In this document: one piece after another, positions 9,452-17,265 of the stretch
How positions within the stretch are numbered: the stretch's first letter is position 1
Layout of the letters: each line of letters begins with the position of its first letter
Source of the DNA: Spirochaetota bacterium
GTDB taxonomy: Bacteria > Spirochaetota > Brachyspiria > Brachyspirales > JACRPF01
DNA: 64,000 nucleotides
NCBI GenBank assembly: GCA_016214035.1
Contig: JACRPF010000010.1
Coordinates: 1 to 64,000 of the forward strand
Reading direction: 5' to 3'
Translations under genes and position numbers: made by a program
The notes under the pieces: model-generated
Seen by the model: the letters and a program-made list of their open reading frames with translations, nothing else
What the model was told of the DNA's origin: nothing
The model's database searches: none

Positions 9452-10113
9452 AATGAAAACCCTGCGTCGATGAAAAAATTGTACTGCATGGATGAGGTGA
9501 TGCCGGATGCAACAGGCCGATGCAGGAATAATCCCGGGGCGACATAGGCGTCAGCGGCAAAAATGCCGGGAATGATGTGGGTATCTATGCCGAACGGTAT
9601 GCGCAGGGCATATCCCGGAAGGTGGCTGTTTGCAGTGAAATTCGGAAAGTAGTGGAAAAAACTGAAGGCGATTTTAGCCGCGGTTGGAAATGACAAAAGG
9701 TCGATTGTTCTCGGGAATTGAAGCCCGATTTCGGCACCGTCATACGACATAAGGTCGTATTTTGCGTTCGAAATGCCCGTGAGCGTACGGTATGAAACAG
9801 TGTATTGCAGATAAAATGCGGATAACGGTTCCGTATTCATGAATGACACGAATCTGAGGTTTACCGCATATCCGGCGACGATGGACGACGGTGCAAACGC
9901 ATAGAACGTACCGATGACCGGTCCCATGCCGAAACCGAATGTCCATGGCTTTTTTATTTCATTTGTCTGCGGAAGCCGGCGGTCTTCCATGGCCAAAAAG
10001 CCTGGATAATTATCATTGGTGGCGCTGTTCGTTGCCGCGGTGACTGTGCAGAGGTGTAAAAGCATACCCAGTACTGCGAGCGTGTATGTTGTTTTCATTA
10101 CACGAATAGCCAT
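9433..10113 (-). CDS. exported, outer-membrane-barrel-like protein of unknown function
   Basis: A 226-residue protein with an N-terminal signal (TYTLAVLGMLLHLCTVTAA) and alternating aromatic/hydrophobic strands (YLQYTVSYRTL, MQYNFFIDAGFSLWIYLY). These suggest a small beta-barrel. No family was recognised. An internal ATG at 10098 would give a slightly shorter signal peptide. Neither start has a Shine-Dalgarno, and the promoter's -10 box ends 7 bases before the ATG at 10113, so the mRNA may be leaderless. It heads an operon with the TPR-PQQ gene. Confidence 0.7.
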   Translation of the reverse strand: MAIRVMKTTYTLAVLGMLLHLCTVTAATNSATNDNYPGFLAMEDRRLPQTNEIKKPWTFGFGMGPVIGTFYAFAPSSIVAGYAVNLRFVSFMNTEPLSAFYLQYTVSYRTLTGISNAKYDLMSYDGAEIGLQFPRTIDLLSFPTAAKIAFSFFHYFPNFTANSHLPGYALRIPFGIDTHIIPGIFAADAYVAPGLFLHRPVASGITSSMQYNFFIDAGFSLWIYLY

Positions 10114-10120
10114 ATTTTGT

Positions 10121-10148
10121 ATTCTATATATAAATAACTAAATAGCAA
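10121..10148 (-). promoter_or_regulatory. promoter of the 10113 outer-membrane-like gene
   Basis: Read on the minus strand: TTGCTA (10148-10143), 16 bp, TAGAAT (10126-10121). The predicted transcription start falls at or next to the ATG at 10113. Confidence 0.6.
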
Positions 10149-10190
10149 TAAAATCGTGAAGTGGATGGGTAATGCAGGGGTTATGGCTGC

Positions 10191-10218
10191 TTGACTTCCC
10201 GCTAAAGAATGCTATTAC
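10191..10218 (+). promoter_or_regulatory. promoter of the feo operon
   Basis: TTGACT (10191-10196), a 16-bp spacer, then TATTAC (10213-10218). The predicted start of transcription lies inside the inverted repeat at 10220-10241, a layout suited to repression. Confidence 0.65.
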
Positions 10219-10219
10219 T

Positions 10220-10241
10220 ATTGTTAGCTGAGACTAACAAT
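10220..10241. promoter_or_regulatory. candidate DtxR/MntR-type operator
   Basis: Perfect inverted repeat: ATTGTTAG, a 6-bp spacer CTGAGA, then CTAACAAT. The core TTAG-N6-CTAA matches the inner part of classical DtxR/IdeR boxes. It directly follows the -10 box and precedes a gene for a DtxR-family regulator, so metal-dependent autorepression of the feo operon is likely. Confidence 0.7.
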
Positions 10242-10262
10242 CATGCCGGCGGAGTATCAATC

Positions 10263-10640
10263 ATGACACAAAGTGTCGAAGATTATCTTGAAGCGGTGTA
10301 TCTGCTTTCAGGGGAATCGGAAGATGTCCGTGTGACCGATCTATCGGCGCGGTTGTCGGTGAAAAAGCCTTCAGTGGTACACGCGCTGAAAACGCTGACA
10401 CAGAAGAATTTTGTGAAGCGGGAACATTACGGCACCGTGCGGCTGACCACGGAAGGATATGCCGCCGCCAGGAAGATATTCAGGCGCCATACGGTCATCA
10501 AACAGTTTCTTATATCCGCGCTCGGGGAATCCGAGGAGAATGCAGAAAAAGATGCGTGCGCACTTGAACATATACTCAGCAATGAGGCACTGGTTAAGAT
10601 TGCACGTTTCGGGAAGAGGCGCACCAATGACACTCGATAA
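10263..10640 (+). CDS. DtxR/MntR-family metal-dependent transcriptional regulator
   Basis: A 125-residue winged-helix repressor. The HTH is at about 20-65 (VTDLSARLSVKKPSVVHALKTL). A frame open from 10209 would start inside the promoter, so the ATG at 10263 (with CGGAG upstream) was chosen. Metal ligands can be aligned: VEDYLE near residue 6 gives Asp/Glu like MntR, RRHTV supplies the His, and EKDACALEH provides Glu, Cys, Glu, His. The Cys is as in DtxR/IdeR, where iron is sensed, so the site mixes both types. There is no SH3-like third domain. It overlaps feoA by 14 bases and probably controls this operon. Confidence 0.88.
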   Translation: MTQSVEDYLEAVYLLSGESEDVRVTDLSARLSVKKPSVVHALKTLTQKNFVKREHYGTVRLTTEGYAAARKIFRRHTVIKQFLISALGESEENAEKDACALEHILSNEALVKIARFGKRRTNDTR

Positions 10641-10899
10641 ACTGAGCAGGGGAGACCATTTCATCATTGAACGGGTCGTCATTCGTGAACAGGAAGTCCG
10701 GCGTAGACTTGTTGATATGGGATTTCACAGCGGCATTGCGGGGAAAGTGGTCCGTACTGCGCCGCTGGGTGATCCTATCGCTGTGCGTCTTCTGGGATAT
10801 GATGTCTCTCTGAGGAAAGATGAGGCGTCCGGTGTTGTGGTAAAACGTGATGGGCGCGGTAAAACAGGAAATCATAAGCAACAGGGGCGTCGCACATGA
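10627..10899 (+). CDS. feoA: ferrous iron transport protein FeoA
   Basis: A 90-residue SH3-like cytosolic partner of FeoB. Signatures are TLDKLSRGDHFII, VRRRLVDMGFHSG and then DPIAVRLLGYDVSLRKDEA, the end of the FeoA fold. The ATG at 10627 has GAAGAGG upstream. The frame extends further upstream but would lie inside the regulator gene. The stop overlaps the feoB start (ATGA). Confidence 0.93.
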   Translation: MTLDKLSRGDHFIIERVVIREQEVRRRLVDMGFHSGIAGKVVRTAPLGDPIAVRLLGYDVSLRKDEASGVVVKRDGRGKTGNHKQQGRRT

Positions 10900-13001
10900 G
10901 TGTCCGGATAGAACCAACAAAAAAAATTACGCACATACATGCGCCGGATGATTTGATTATAACTATTGCGATAGCCGGAAATCCGAATGCGGGTAAAACG
11001 TCCATCTTCAACGCGATTACCGGGAGCAATCAGCATGTCGGGAATTATGCCGGAGTTACCGTAGAAAAAAAAGAAGGGTCGGCAGTGCACAAAGGATACA
11101 CGTTGCGTATTCTCGATCTGCCGGGTACGTACAGCCTCACGGCATATTCGCTCGATGAGATTGTCGCCCGTGATTTTATCATGGATGAAAAGCCTGATAT
11201 TGTCATCAATGTCATTGATGCAAACAACCTTGAACGCAACCTCAATCTGAGCATGCAGCTTCAGGAACTGAATATCCCTATGGTCGCAGCGCTTAATATG
11301 AGCGATGAGGCTGAAGCACGCGGTACGATTATCAACGAAAAAAAGCTTTCGGCAGTACTCGGTATCCCGATGGTGAAAACGGTAGGGAATAAAGGAAGTA
11401 ATCTGGACGCATTGCTTGATGCTGCGGTGGAACTGGCGCTCAATCCTGTCTCGCATCAGCGGCAGGTGGAGTACGGGCGCGAGGTGGAAGGTGAGCTGAA
11501 GAAGCTTACCGATCTGTTGAAACGTGACGACGAATTCGTCCGGCGATACGATGCCCGCTGGATAGCGGTGAAGCTCCTGGAACGTGATGCCGAAGTAAAT
11601 GAGAAAATAGTATCGCACACGGCTGTCGATGCAATCAAACAGCAGACAGAGAAAAGTGTGCGCTGGATAGAGCGGCATTTCGGACAGGCTGCGGATACCG
11701 TTGTGGCAGAACAGCGGTACGCGTATATCCACGGCGCGGTCCGGGAATCAGTTATCGCCGGTGACAGCAAAAGCATTCCTTCAACCGATGTCATCGACGC
11801 TGTCCTCTTGCACCGTGTGCTCGGTCTTCCTATATTCTTTCTGATTATATGGGGTATTTTTCAGCTTACGTTCATTCTCGGTGAATGGCCGATGAAATTC
11901 ATCGAATGGCTGTTCTCGCAGCTTGGTCATGCGGTCACCGCCAGCGTGCCGCCGAGTATTCTGAGAGATCTGATTGTCGAGGGTGTCATCGGCGGGGTGG
12001 GCGGAATGCTCACCTTTGTGCCGAATATACTTATCCTGTTTTTCTGCATCTCATTTCTCGAAGACACGGGGTATATGGCGCGTGCGGCTTTTCTTATGGA
12101 TAATGTGATGCATCGGATCGGTCTTCACGGGCAGTCATTCATACCGCTCATCACCGGGTTCGGCTGTTCTGTTCCGGCAATCATGAGCGCGCGGACGCTT
12201 CGTAACGATAAAGACCGCATTACCACCGTGCTCATCATCCCGCTCATGAGCTGCGGCGCACGTCTGCCGGTCTATGCGCTCCTCATCGGCGCATTTTTTC
12301 CTGCATCACTCGGCGGGAATATACTGTTCCTGATATATCTCATCGGGATTCTGCTGGCGATACTCATGGCGCTTTTCTTCCGCAAGGTGCTGTTTCGCGG
12401 GGCATCAAGCCCGTTCGTCATGGAGCTTCCGCCGTATCGCATGCCAACGGCGAACGCAATGGCGCGGCATATGGGCGAGAAGGCATGGATGTATTTGAAG
12501 AAAGCGGGGACGATAATCCTCGCATCATCCATCGTTATATGGTTTCTTACCACGTTCCCGCGGGAGCATCACGCGCCTATCGGCGGCGTTCATGAAACAC
12601 GGGCACTTGAGATGAGCTACGCCGGTCAGATAGGGAAACTGATATCCCCGGTGCTCACGCCGCTCGGGTTTGACTGGAAAGCGGGAATCGCACTCATTAC
12701 CGGTTTTGCGGCGAAAGAAATGCTCGTGTCATCCATGGGTACCATATATAAAGTGAAAGGCAACCCTGATGAATCGCTTCGTGAGGCCCTCAGGGCGGAC
12801 CCGTCCTTCACGCCGCTTAAGGCATTTACGCTCATGCTGTTCGTGCTCATCTATATTCCCTGTCTGGCTACACTTGCCGTTGTCAAGCAGGAGCTTGGTT
12901 CGTTCAAGTGGGTGCTCCTGCTCGTCGGGTACACAAGTGCATTGGCCTGGATAGTATCGTTCGTCGTCTTTCAGGTCGGCAGATTCTTCGGCGCAGGATG
13001 A
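10896..13001 (+). CDS. feoB: ferrous iron transporter FeoB
   Basis: The 701-residue protein couples a cytosolic G domain to an inner-membrane Fe(II) pathway. G1 is GNPNAGKTSIFN (28-39), followed by G3 DLPGTYSL and G4 NMSD. The membrane half includes the Gate motif regions (FVPNILILFFCISFLEDTGYMAR, split over two helices, and GFGCSVPAIMSARTL). About 20 residues precede the G domain, slightly longer than usual. It is translationally coupled to feoA and followed by a small Cys-rich Feo-associated protein. Confidence 0.97.
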   Translation: MSVRIEPTKKITHIHAPDDLIITIAIAGNPNAGKTSIFNAITGSNQHVGNYAGVTVEKKEGSAVHKGYTLRILDLPGTYSLTAYSLDEIVARDFIMDEKPDIVINVIDANNLERNLNLSMQLQELNIPMVAALNMSDEAEARGTIINEKKLSAVLGIPMVKTVGNKGSNLDALLDAAVELALNPVSHQRQVEYGREVEGELKKLTDLLKRDDEFVRRYDARWIAVKLLERDAEVNEKIVSHTAVDAIKQQTEKSVRWIERHFGQAADTVVAEQRYAYIHGAVRESVIAGDSKSIPSTDVIDAVLLHRVLGLPIFFLIIWGIFQLTFILGEWPMKFIEWLFSQLGHAVTASVPPSILRDLIVEGVIGGVGGMLTFVPNILILFFCISFLEDTGYMARAAFLMDNVMHRIGLHGQSFIPLITGFGCSVPAIMSARTLRNDKDRITTVLIIPLMSCGARLPVYALLIGAFFPASLGGNILFLIYLIGILLAILMALFFRKVLFRGASSPFVMELPPYRMPTANAMARHMGEKAWMYLKKAGTIILASSIVIWFLTTFPREHHAPIGGVHETRALEMSYAGQIGKLISPVLTPLGFDWKAGIALITGFAAKEMLVSSMGTIYKVKGNPDESLREALRADPSFTPLKAFTLMLFVLIYIPCLATLAVVKQELGSFKWVLLLVGYTSALAWIVSFVVFQVGRFFGAG

Positions 13002-13004
13002 ATT

Positions 13005-13187
13005 ATGGTGATTGAATATATCGTTATTGGATTGGTGGTGGCACTTGCGGCGGTGTATCTCATTCGATTTGTCTACCGGGAATTGACGATTACGCGCCGT
13101 CGTCGTGCCTGCGCCAAGGACGGTAAGCCTGCCGGGTGCGACTGCTCAAAGTGCGGTGCGAACGGATGCGTGTATCGAAGGAAGTGA
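13005..13187 (+). CDS. FeoB-associated Cys-rich membrane protein
   Basis: A 60-residue protein with one N-terminal membrane helix (IVIGLVVALAAVYLIRFVY), a basic stretch, and a Cys cluster (ACAKDGKPAGCDCSKCGANG). This is the layout of the small FeoB-associated family. It starts 3 bases after feoB. Its precise role is unknown; the cysteines may bind iron. Confidence 0.85.
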   Translation: MVIEYIVIGLVVALAAVYLIRFVYRELTITRRRRACAKDGKPAGCDCSKCGANGCVYRRK

Positions 13188-13230
13188 CGGATTCCGTGAT
13201 TGTCTAAGCATGTCAGAGTATAGACTGCAC

Positions 13231-13258
13231 TTGCGCCCTGCCGAAGATACCTTATACT
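13231..13258 (+). promoter_or_regulatory. promoter of the SGNH hydrolase gene at 13287
   Basis: TTGCGC (13231-13236), 16 bp, TATACT (13253-13258). Just downstream, CCTGAA (13260-13265) can pair with TTCAGG (13274-13279). The last bases of that arm are part of the Shine-Dalgarno. Confidence 0.5.
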
Positions 13259-13286
13259 GCCTGAACATCATTTTTCAGGAGCAGCT

Positions 13287-14384
13287 ATGCTTGCACTTAC
13301 CGATATACGATACACCAATGCACTCGTATCCGCGGGCGATGATACACGACTTACTGCCTTTCTTTCGCGGCTTACGGCGGGGGAAAAGCTTGTTGTAGGC
13401 GCTATTGGAGGATCGATAACAGAAGGGGCATCGGCGACAAAACCGGAGAACAGATATATCAATCGCCTGACCGCATTACTCGCGGCGGAATACAAGACAG
13501 ATATTATAACCGTGAACGCCGGCATCGGTGCGTCGAACAGTCTTTTCGGGGCTTTCCGTGCGGGCAGGGATATTCTCTCGAAAAAACCGGATCTTATCGT
13601 CGTTGATTATGCGGTCAACGATGCGACGAACCCTGAAACGGTTCTTGCGTATGAAGGCTTGATACGTCAGTGTCTGGCATCGGAATCATCTCCTGCAGTT
13701 ATTGCCGTGGCCATGGTAAATGATCAATATGCAAATTGCGAGGATACTCATCTGCCGGTATTGAAGCATTATGGTGTGCCGCTTCTGTCGGTTAAAAAAG
13801 CATTTGCTCAGGAATTCGGTTCGACACTTTCATGGAAGGAATATTCTCCGGATACCGTGCATCCGAACGATGACGGGCATGATTTTATCGCGCGTATGGT
13901 TGTGCGGTTTATCAAGGAGCATGCAGTGAAGGAGCAAAGTATCCATGTGCTGCCCCCTCGACTGCACGAAGATGCCGCAATCTACGAACATGGGCATATC
14001 ATCGATGCGGGAATGATGACGGTTATCGACAATCACGGATGGGATACAGGTCCACACAAGGCCGGATACACGGGATTTCAATCACAGACGCCGGGTTCAC
14101 GGTTTTCGGTGAAACTGTCCGGTTCGTATATAGCTGTGGGGTATAAGGAATTTCGAGGTGATTTCGGTATTGCGGAAGTAGCGGTTGACGGCGGTGTGCC
14201 GGTTGAATTGAACGGACATTTCAGGCCTGCGCGTCAGACGGTATGGGCCGGCGGACATACGGTGATTCATGTTCTCGGGCGTTTTCCCCGGGGCGAGCAT
14301 ATGGTAACCGTTACTCTTGCCGATAGAAAGCACCCTGAAAGTACCGGTCATAAATTCGATGTGGGATATTTTCTTGTATCGTAA
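13287..14384 (+). CDS. SGNH/GDSL-type hydrolase with C-terminal beta domain
   Basis: A 365-residue esterase-like protein without a signal peptide. Block I is AIGGSITEGASA (Ser43). An Asn-containing block is VDYAVNDATN. The catalytic Asp/His are in DTVHPNDDGHDFI. The C-terminal third (from about 240) looks like a beta-sandwich (FSVKLSGSYIAVGYKEF). Likely acts on acyl esters of sugars, but the substrate cannot be told. AGGAGC precedes the ATG. It stands alone between feo and the minus-strand Memo gene. Confidence 0.85.
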   Translation: MLALTDIRYTNALVSAGDDTRLTAFLSRLTAGEKLVVGAIGGSITEGASATKPENRYINRLTALLAAEYKTDIITVNAGIGASNSLFGAFRAGRDILSKKPDLIVVDYAVNDATNPETVLAYEGLIRQCLASESSPAVIAVAMVNDQYANCEDTHLPVLKHYGVPLLSVKKAFAQEFGSTLSWKEYSPDTVHPNDDGHDFIARMVVRFIKEHAVKEQSIHVLPPRLHEDAAIYEHGHIIDAGMMTVIDNHGWDTGPHKAGYTGFQSQTPGSRFSVKLSGSYIAVGYKEFRGDFGIAEVAVDGGVPVELNGHFRPARQTVWAGGHTVIHVLGRFPRGEHMVTVTLADRKHPESTGHKFDVGYFLVS

Positions 14385-14406
14385 CAAGCTGTGACGGGAG
14401 TAGGAA

Positions 14407-15246
14407 TCAGCTTTTACCGACCACCGCGGATAGATATCCGACGACTCTGCTTTTATCGCCGGCGGTATCACCCGATGAGCGGGCATCCAGAACTGTTGTT
14501 TTTTTCGCACCGGCGCGCGCTGCCGCGATAAGCAGCGTCATAACTGCAGCGCTGCCGCAGGCCTCGAACTCACCGTTGGAAAAGCCGCGCTCGAGTTCCG
14601 CAATATCACCGCGAATAAGCGCCTTCCTGCATGCGTCATCAATATGCTGCGCGGTTTTATAATCATGATAATGTGAAAGATCGGTGGAGCAGACGATGAG
14701 TATTCGCTTTGTGTGTAACGTCATGACGAGATCGGCGATATGGCCGCCGACGGTCTTCACGATATCCGTTTCCTCGGTTCCGAGCAGCAGCGATACCACG
14801 CGCAGTGCCGGATGCGTCACCTGCAGAAACGGTATCTGCACCTCGATGGCGTGTTCTTCCCGGTGTGCCGCCTGATGCGATACGATGAAGTCCCGCGTTT
14901 TTAAGAATGCGTATATCTCATCATCGATCGCTGACGCCCCGAGCGGGGTGCGATATGCCGATGCATTGTCGAGGGCTGCGCCATGAAATGCGGCATGGTG
15001 GCTTCTGCCGATGATGACAGCGGTATCATATGCAATTGCCGAGACAGCTTTATATGCATAAGCGGCTACGGGCGCCGAATAGATATATCCCGCATGAGGA
15101 ACGATAATGCCGAACGCTTCAGTTCTCAGTGCCGTATCGGCGTGTGATACATATCGCGTAATGTCGTTGCGAAGCACGTCGGGACTGTCGGGGTAAAACA
15201 TACCGGCTACTACCGGCGGGCGTTCTTTTCCGCGGGAGTCTTCCAT
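14407..15246 (-). CDS. Memo-like protein (AmmeMemoRadiSam system protein B family)
   Basis: A 279-residue protein of the MEMO family, related to extradiol dioxygenases. Visible signatures are VPHAGYIYSAPVAAYAYKA, IGRSHHAAFHG, YRTPLG, STDLSHYHDY and EACGSAAV; these supply the His/His/Cys cluster known in the family. The ATG at 15246 was chosen because the longer frame runs backward through the STAS gene. It begins 2 bases after the STAS stop, so the two are likely co-transcribed. The usual AMMECR1 and radical-SAM partners are not in this window. Biochemical role unknown. Confidence 0.87.
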   Translation of the reverse strand: MEDSRGKERPPVVAGMFYPDSPDVLRNDITRYVSHADTALRTEAFGIIVPHAGYIYSAPVAAYAYKAVSAIAYDTAVIIGRSHHAAFHGAALDNASAYRTPLGASAIDDEIYAFLKTRDFIVSHQAAHREEHAIEVQIPFLQVTHPALRVVSLLLGTEETDIVKTVGGHIADLVMTLHTKRILIVCSTDLSHYHDYKTAQHIDDACRKALIRGDIAELERGFSNGEFEACGSAAVMTLLIAAARAGAKKTTVLDARSSGDTAGDKSRVVGYLSAVVGKS

Positions 15247-15247
15247 G

Positions 15248-15601
15248 CTATTCGGCGTAATGCGCCTTTGCTTCGGCAATGCTGTCGTAGAATTGGAACA
15301 GCGTGGTGATGTTGATGATGCGGAATACTTTCCGCCAGCTTTCATTGCCGTTCGCAATCGGCAGCCGGAAGCCTTTTTTCTTTGCGACAAACTGTTTAAG
15401 CATGCGCAGCATGACTTCGATTGCCTCAGTGCTCGGGTAGGGACATTGAGCGGCGTCTATGACCAGGAACTTTCCGTTCTGTATTTCAGGGGTGAGTGTT
15501 GTGACAATGTCCTCAACATTATCCCGGAAAAGGTGCAGCGGCATCTCAAGTATGATATATTGCTGATCGTTATGTATCAGCCGTGTGATTTCATCATCCA
15601 T
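15248..15601 (-). CDS. STAS-domain-like protein
   Basis: A 117-residue protein shaped like an anti-sigma-factor antagonist: ITRLIHNDQQYIILEMPLH at the start, GKFLVIDAAQCPYPSTEAIE around the switch serine (STEA), and a C-terminal helix. The serine context is less canonical than in SpoIIAA. The start at 15601 has AAAGGAAC 11 bases upstream. It precedes the Memo gene and is divergent from trpE. Confidence 0.6.
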   Translation of the reverse strand: MDDEITRLIHNDQQYIILEMPLHLFRDNVEDIVTTLTPEIQNGKFLVIDAAQCPYPSTEAIEVMLRMLKQFVAKKKGFRLPIANGNESWRKVFRIINITTLFQFYDSIAEAKAHYAE

Positions 15602-15693
15602 CGAAATTACAAGTTCCTTTAATGTGATACAAGGGGGGCTTCCCGTAATCAAGTATACGATAAATTATAAATCACAGACAGGAAAATGTCAAC

Positions 15694-15721
15694 TTGACAA
15701 TCATTTGATTGGCGATAGAAT
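15694..15721 (+). promoter_or_regulatory. promoter of trpE
   Basis: Consensus TTGACA (15694-15699), 16 bp, TAGAAT (15716-15721). Transcription should begin near 15728, leaving only about 12 untranslated bases. No leader peptide, terminator pair or T-box fits in that space. Confidence 0.8.
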
Positions 15722-15740
15722 CACTTCGCTCTATAAAAAT

Positions 15741-17237
15741 ATGGATTTTCACATGCAACTATTGCCGGCCATTGATGACATTCAACGAATTGCTGATGAA
15801 GGCAGTTATAATATTGTCCCGGTGTACGCAGAGCTTTTGGGCGATTTTGACACACCCACGGCGATATATTCCCGGCTGAGAAGCGATAACTACGCGTTTC
15901 TGCTTGAGAGCATAACCGGCGGTGAGAACCTCGCTCGGTACTCGTTCATAGGATATAATCCGTCGCGTGTAATCCGTATAACCGGAAACAAGGTTACTGT
16001 TGATGAGAACGGATCCGTTGCCTCGTTCGAACATGCTGATCCTTTATCCTATGTGAACGAACGGCTTTTGTCGTATCGCGGTGTTCCGGTGGAGGGGCTG
16101 CCGCCATTCTACGGCGGTGCGGTGGGTTTTTTCTCATATGATGCTGTCCGCTACATCGAGCGTATCCCGGATAATAATCCGCGCGGGTTTGAATGTCCCG
16201 ATGTGTTTTATGTGTTCACTGACAAAATTATCGTGTTCGATCACATTGAAAACCGCATACATGTACTTTATAACATACTGCTCGACGGTACTCCGGTGGA
16301 GGCGCTGTACGAACAGGCGAAGGCGCACATCGCATCGATGATATCGGCCATCAATGCCCCGGCGCCGCTGATGAAGCGCGATATCGCCCCGGCAAAAGAG
16401 ATAACCTATTCGTCGAATTATACGAAAGATAGTTTCTGCGCTATGGTGGAACGGGCGAAAGAATACATACGCTGCGGGGATATTTTCCAGGTAGTGCTTT
16501 CGCAGCGGTTCACGGTGCCCGCAAAGGGTATTGATCCGCTGAATATTTACCGCGCACTCAGGCTCATCAATCCGTCGCCGTATATGTTCTCGCTCAAATT
16601 CGGCGGCATAGAGATCATCGGTTCCTCTCCCGAGATACTCGTCAAACAGGCGGACGGACGGGTGTCGGTGCGTCCCATCGCGGGTACACGAAAACGCGGA
16701 GCGAATGCAGCCGAGGATGAGGCGCTTGCGAAGGAGCTTCTTGCCGACACAAAAGAGATGGCCGAGCATCTCATGCTGGTCGATCTCGGCCGCAACGACG
16801 TCGGCCGCGTGAGCGAGTACGGCAGCGTTTCGGTCACCGAGCGCAATATCATCGAGCGGTATGCGCATGTGATGCACATCGTCTCGAATGTCGAGGGGGC
16901 GCTTGCGAAGGGCAAAACGAATATCGATGTGCTGAAAAGCGCGTTCCCCGCCGGTACCGTGTCCGGTGCGCCCAAGGTGCGTGCCATGGAAATTATCGAT
17001 GAGCTTGAAACGGTCCGCCGCGGCCCCTATGCGGGATGCGTGGGCTATTTTTCATTTTCAGGCAACATGGATACCGGCATCATGATTCGTACAATATATG
17101 TTGCCGGGGATGAGATTCACATACAGGCGGGGGCGGGGATAGTCTATGACTCGGTGCCTGAAAAAGAATATGAGGAAACGATAAATAAAGCGAAGTCGCT
17201 GATGAAGGCTCTTGAACTTGCGGCATCATTGTCGTAA
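15741..17237 (+). CDS. trpE: anthranilate synthase component I
   Basis: Converts chorismate to anthranilate with TrpG. The 498 residues have the tryptophan-feedback motif LLES (54-57), followed by GGENLARYSF as in TrpE. The chorismate-binding domain has PIAGTRKRG, LVDLGRNDVGRV, SGAPKVRAMEIIDELE and YAGCVGYFSFSGNMD. PabB is less likely because of the LLES context. The frame extends upstream of 15741, but that part contains the promoter. No trpG or other trp gene is adjacent, so the glutaminase partner is elsewhere. Confidence 0.9.
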   Translation: MDFHMQLLPAIDDIQRIADEGSYNIVPVYAELLGDFDTPTAIYSRLRSDNYAFLLESITGGENLARYSFIGYNPSRVIRITGNKVTVDENGSVASFEHADPLSYVNERLLSYRGVPVEGLPPFYGGAVGFFSYDAVRYIERIPDNNPRGFECPDVFYVFTDKIIVFDHIENRIHVLYNILLDGTPVEALYEQAKAHIASMISAINAPAPLMKRDIAPAKEITYSSNYTKDSFCAMVERAKEYIRCGDIFQVVLSQRFTVPAKGIDPLNIYRALRLINPSPYMFSLKFGGIEIIGSSPEILVKQADGRVSVRPIAGTRKRGANAAEDEALAKELLADTKEMAEHLMLVDLGRNDVGRVSEYGSVSVTERNIIERYAHVMHIVSNVEGALAKGKTNIDVLKSAFPAGTVSGAPKVRAMEIIDELETVRRGPYAGCVGYFSFSGNMDTGIMIRTIYVAGDEIHIQAGAGIVYDSVPEKEYEETINKAKSLMKALELAASLS

Positions 17238-17265
17238 CTCGGGCGCATTACCGCAACCGATACCG

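Noticed and set aside
15248-15622. Plus-strand open frame over the STAS gene
   Set aside because: It is antisense to the STAS gene, which has a Shine-Dalgarno and a recognisable fold.
15653-15741. Attenuator, T-box or riboswitch before trpE
   Set aside because: The promoter leaves about 12 leader bases, too few for such elements.
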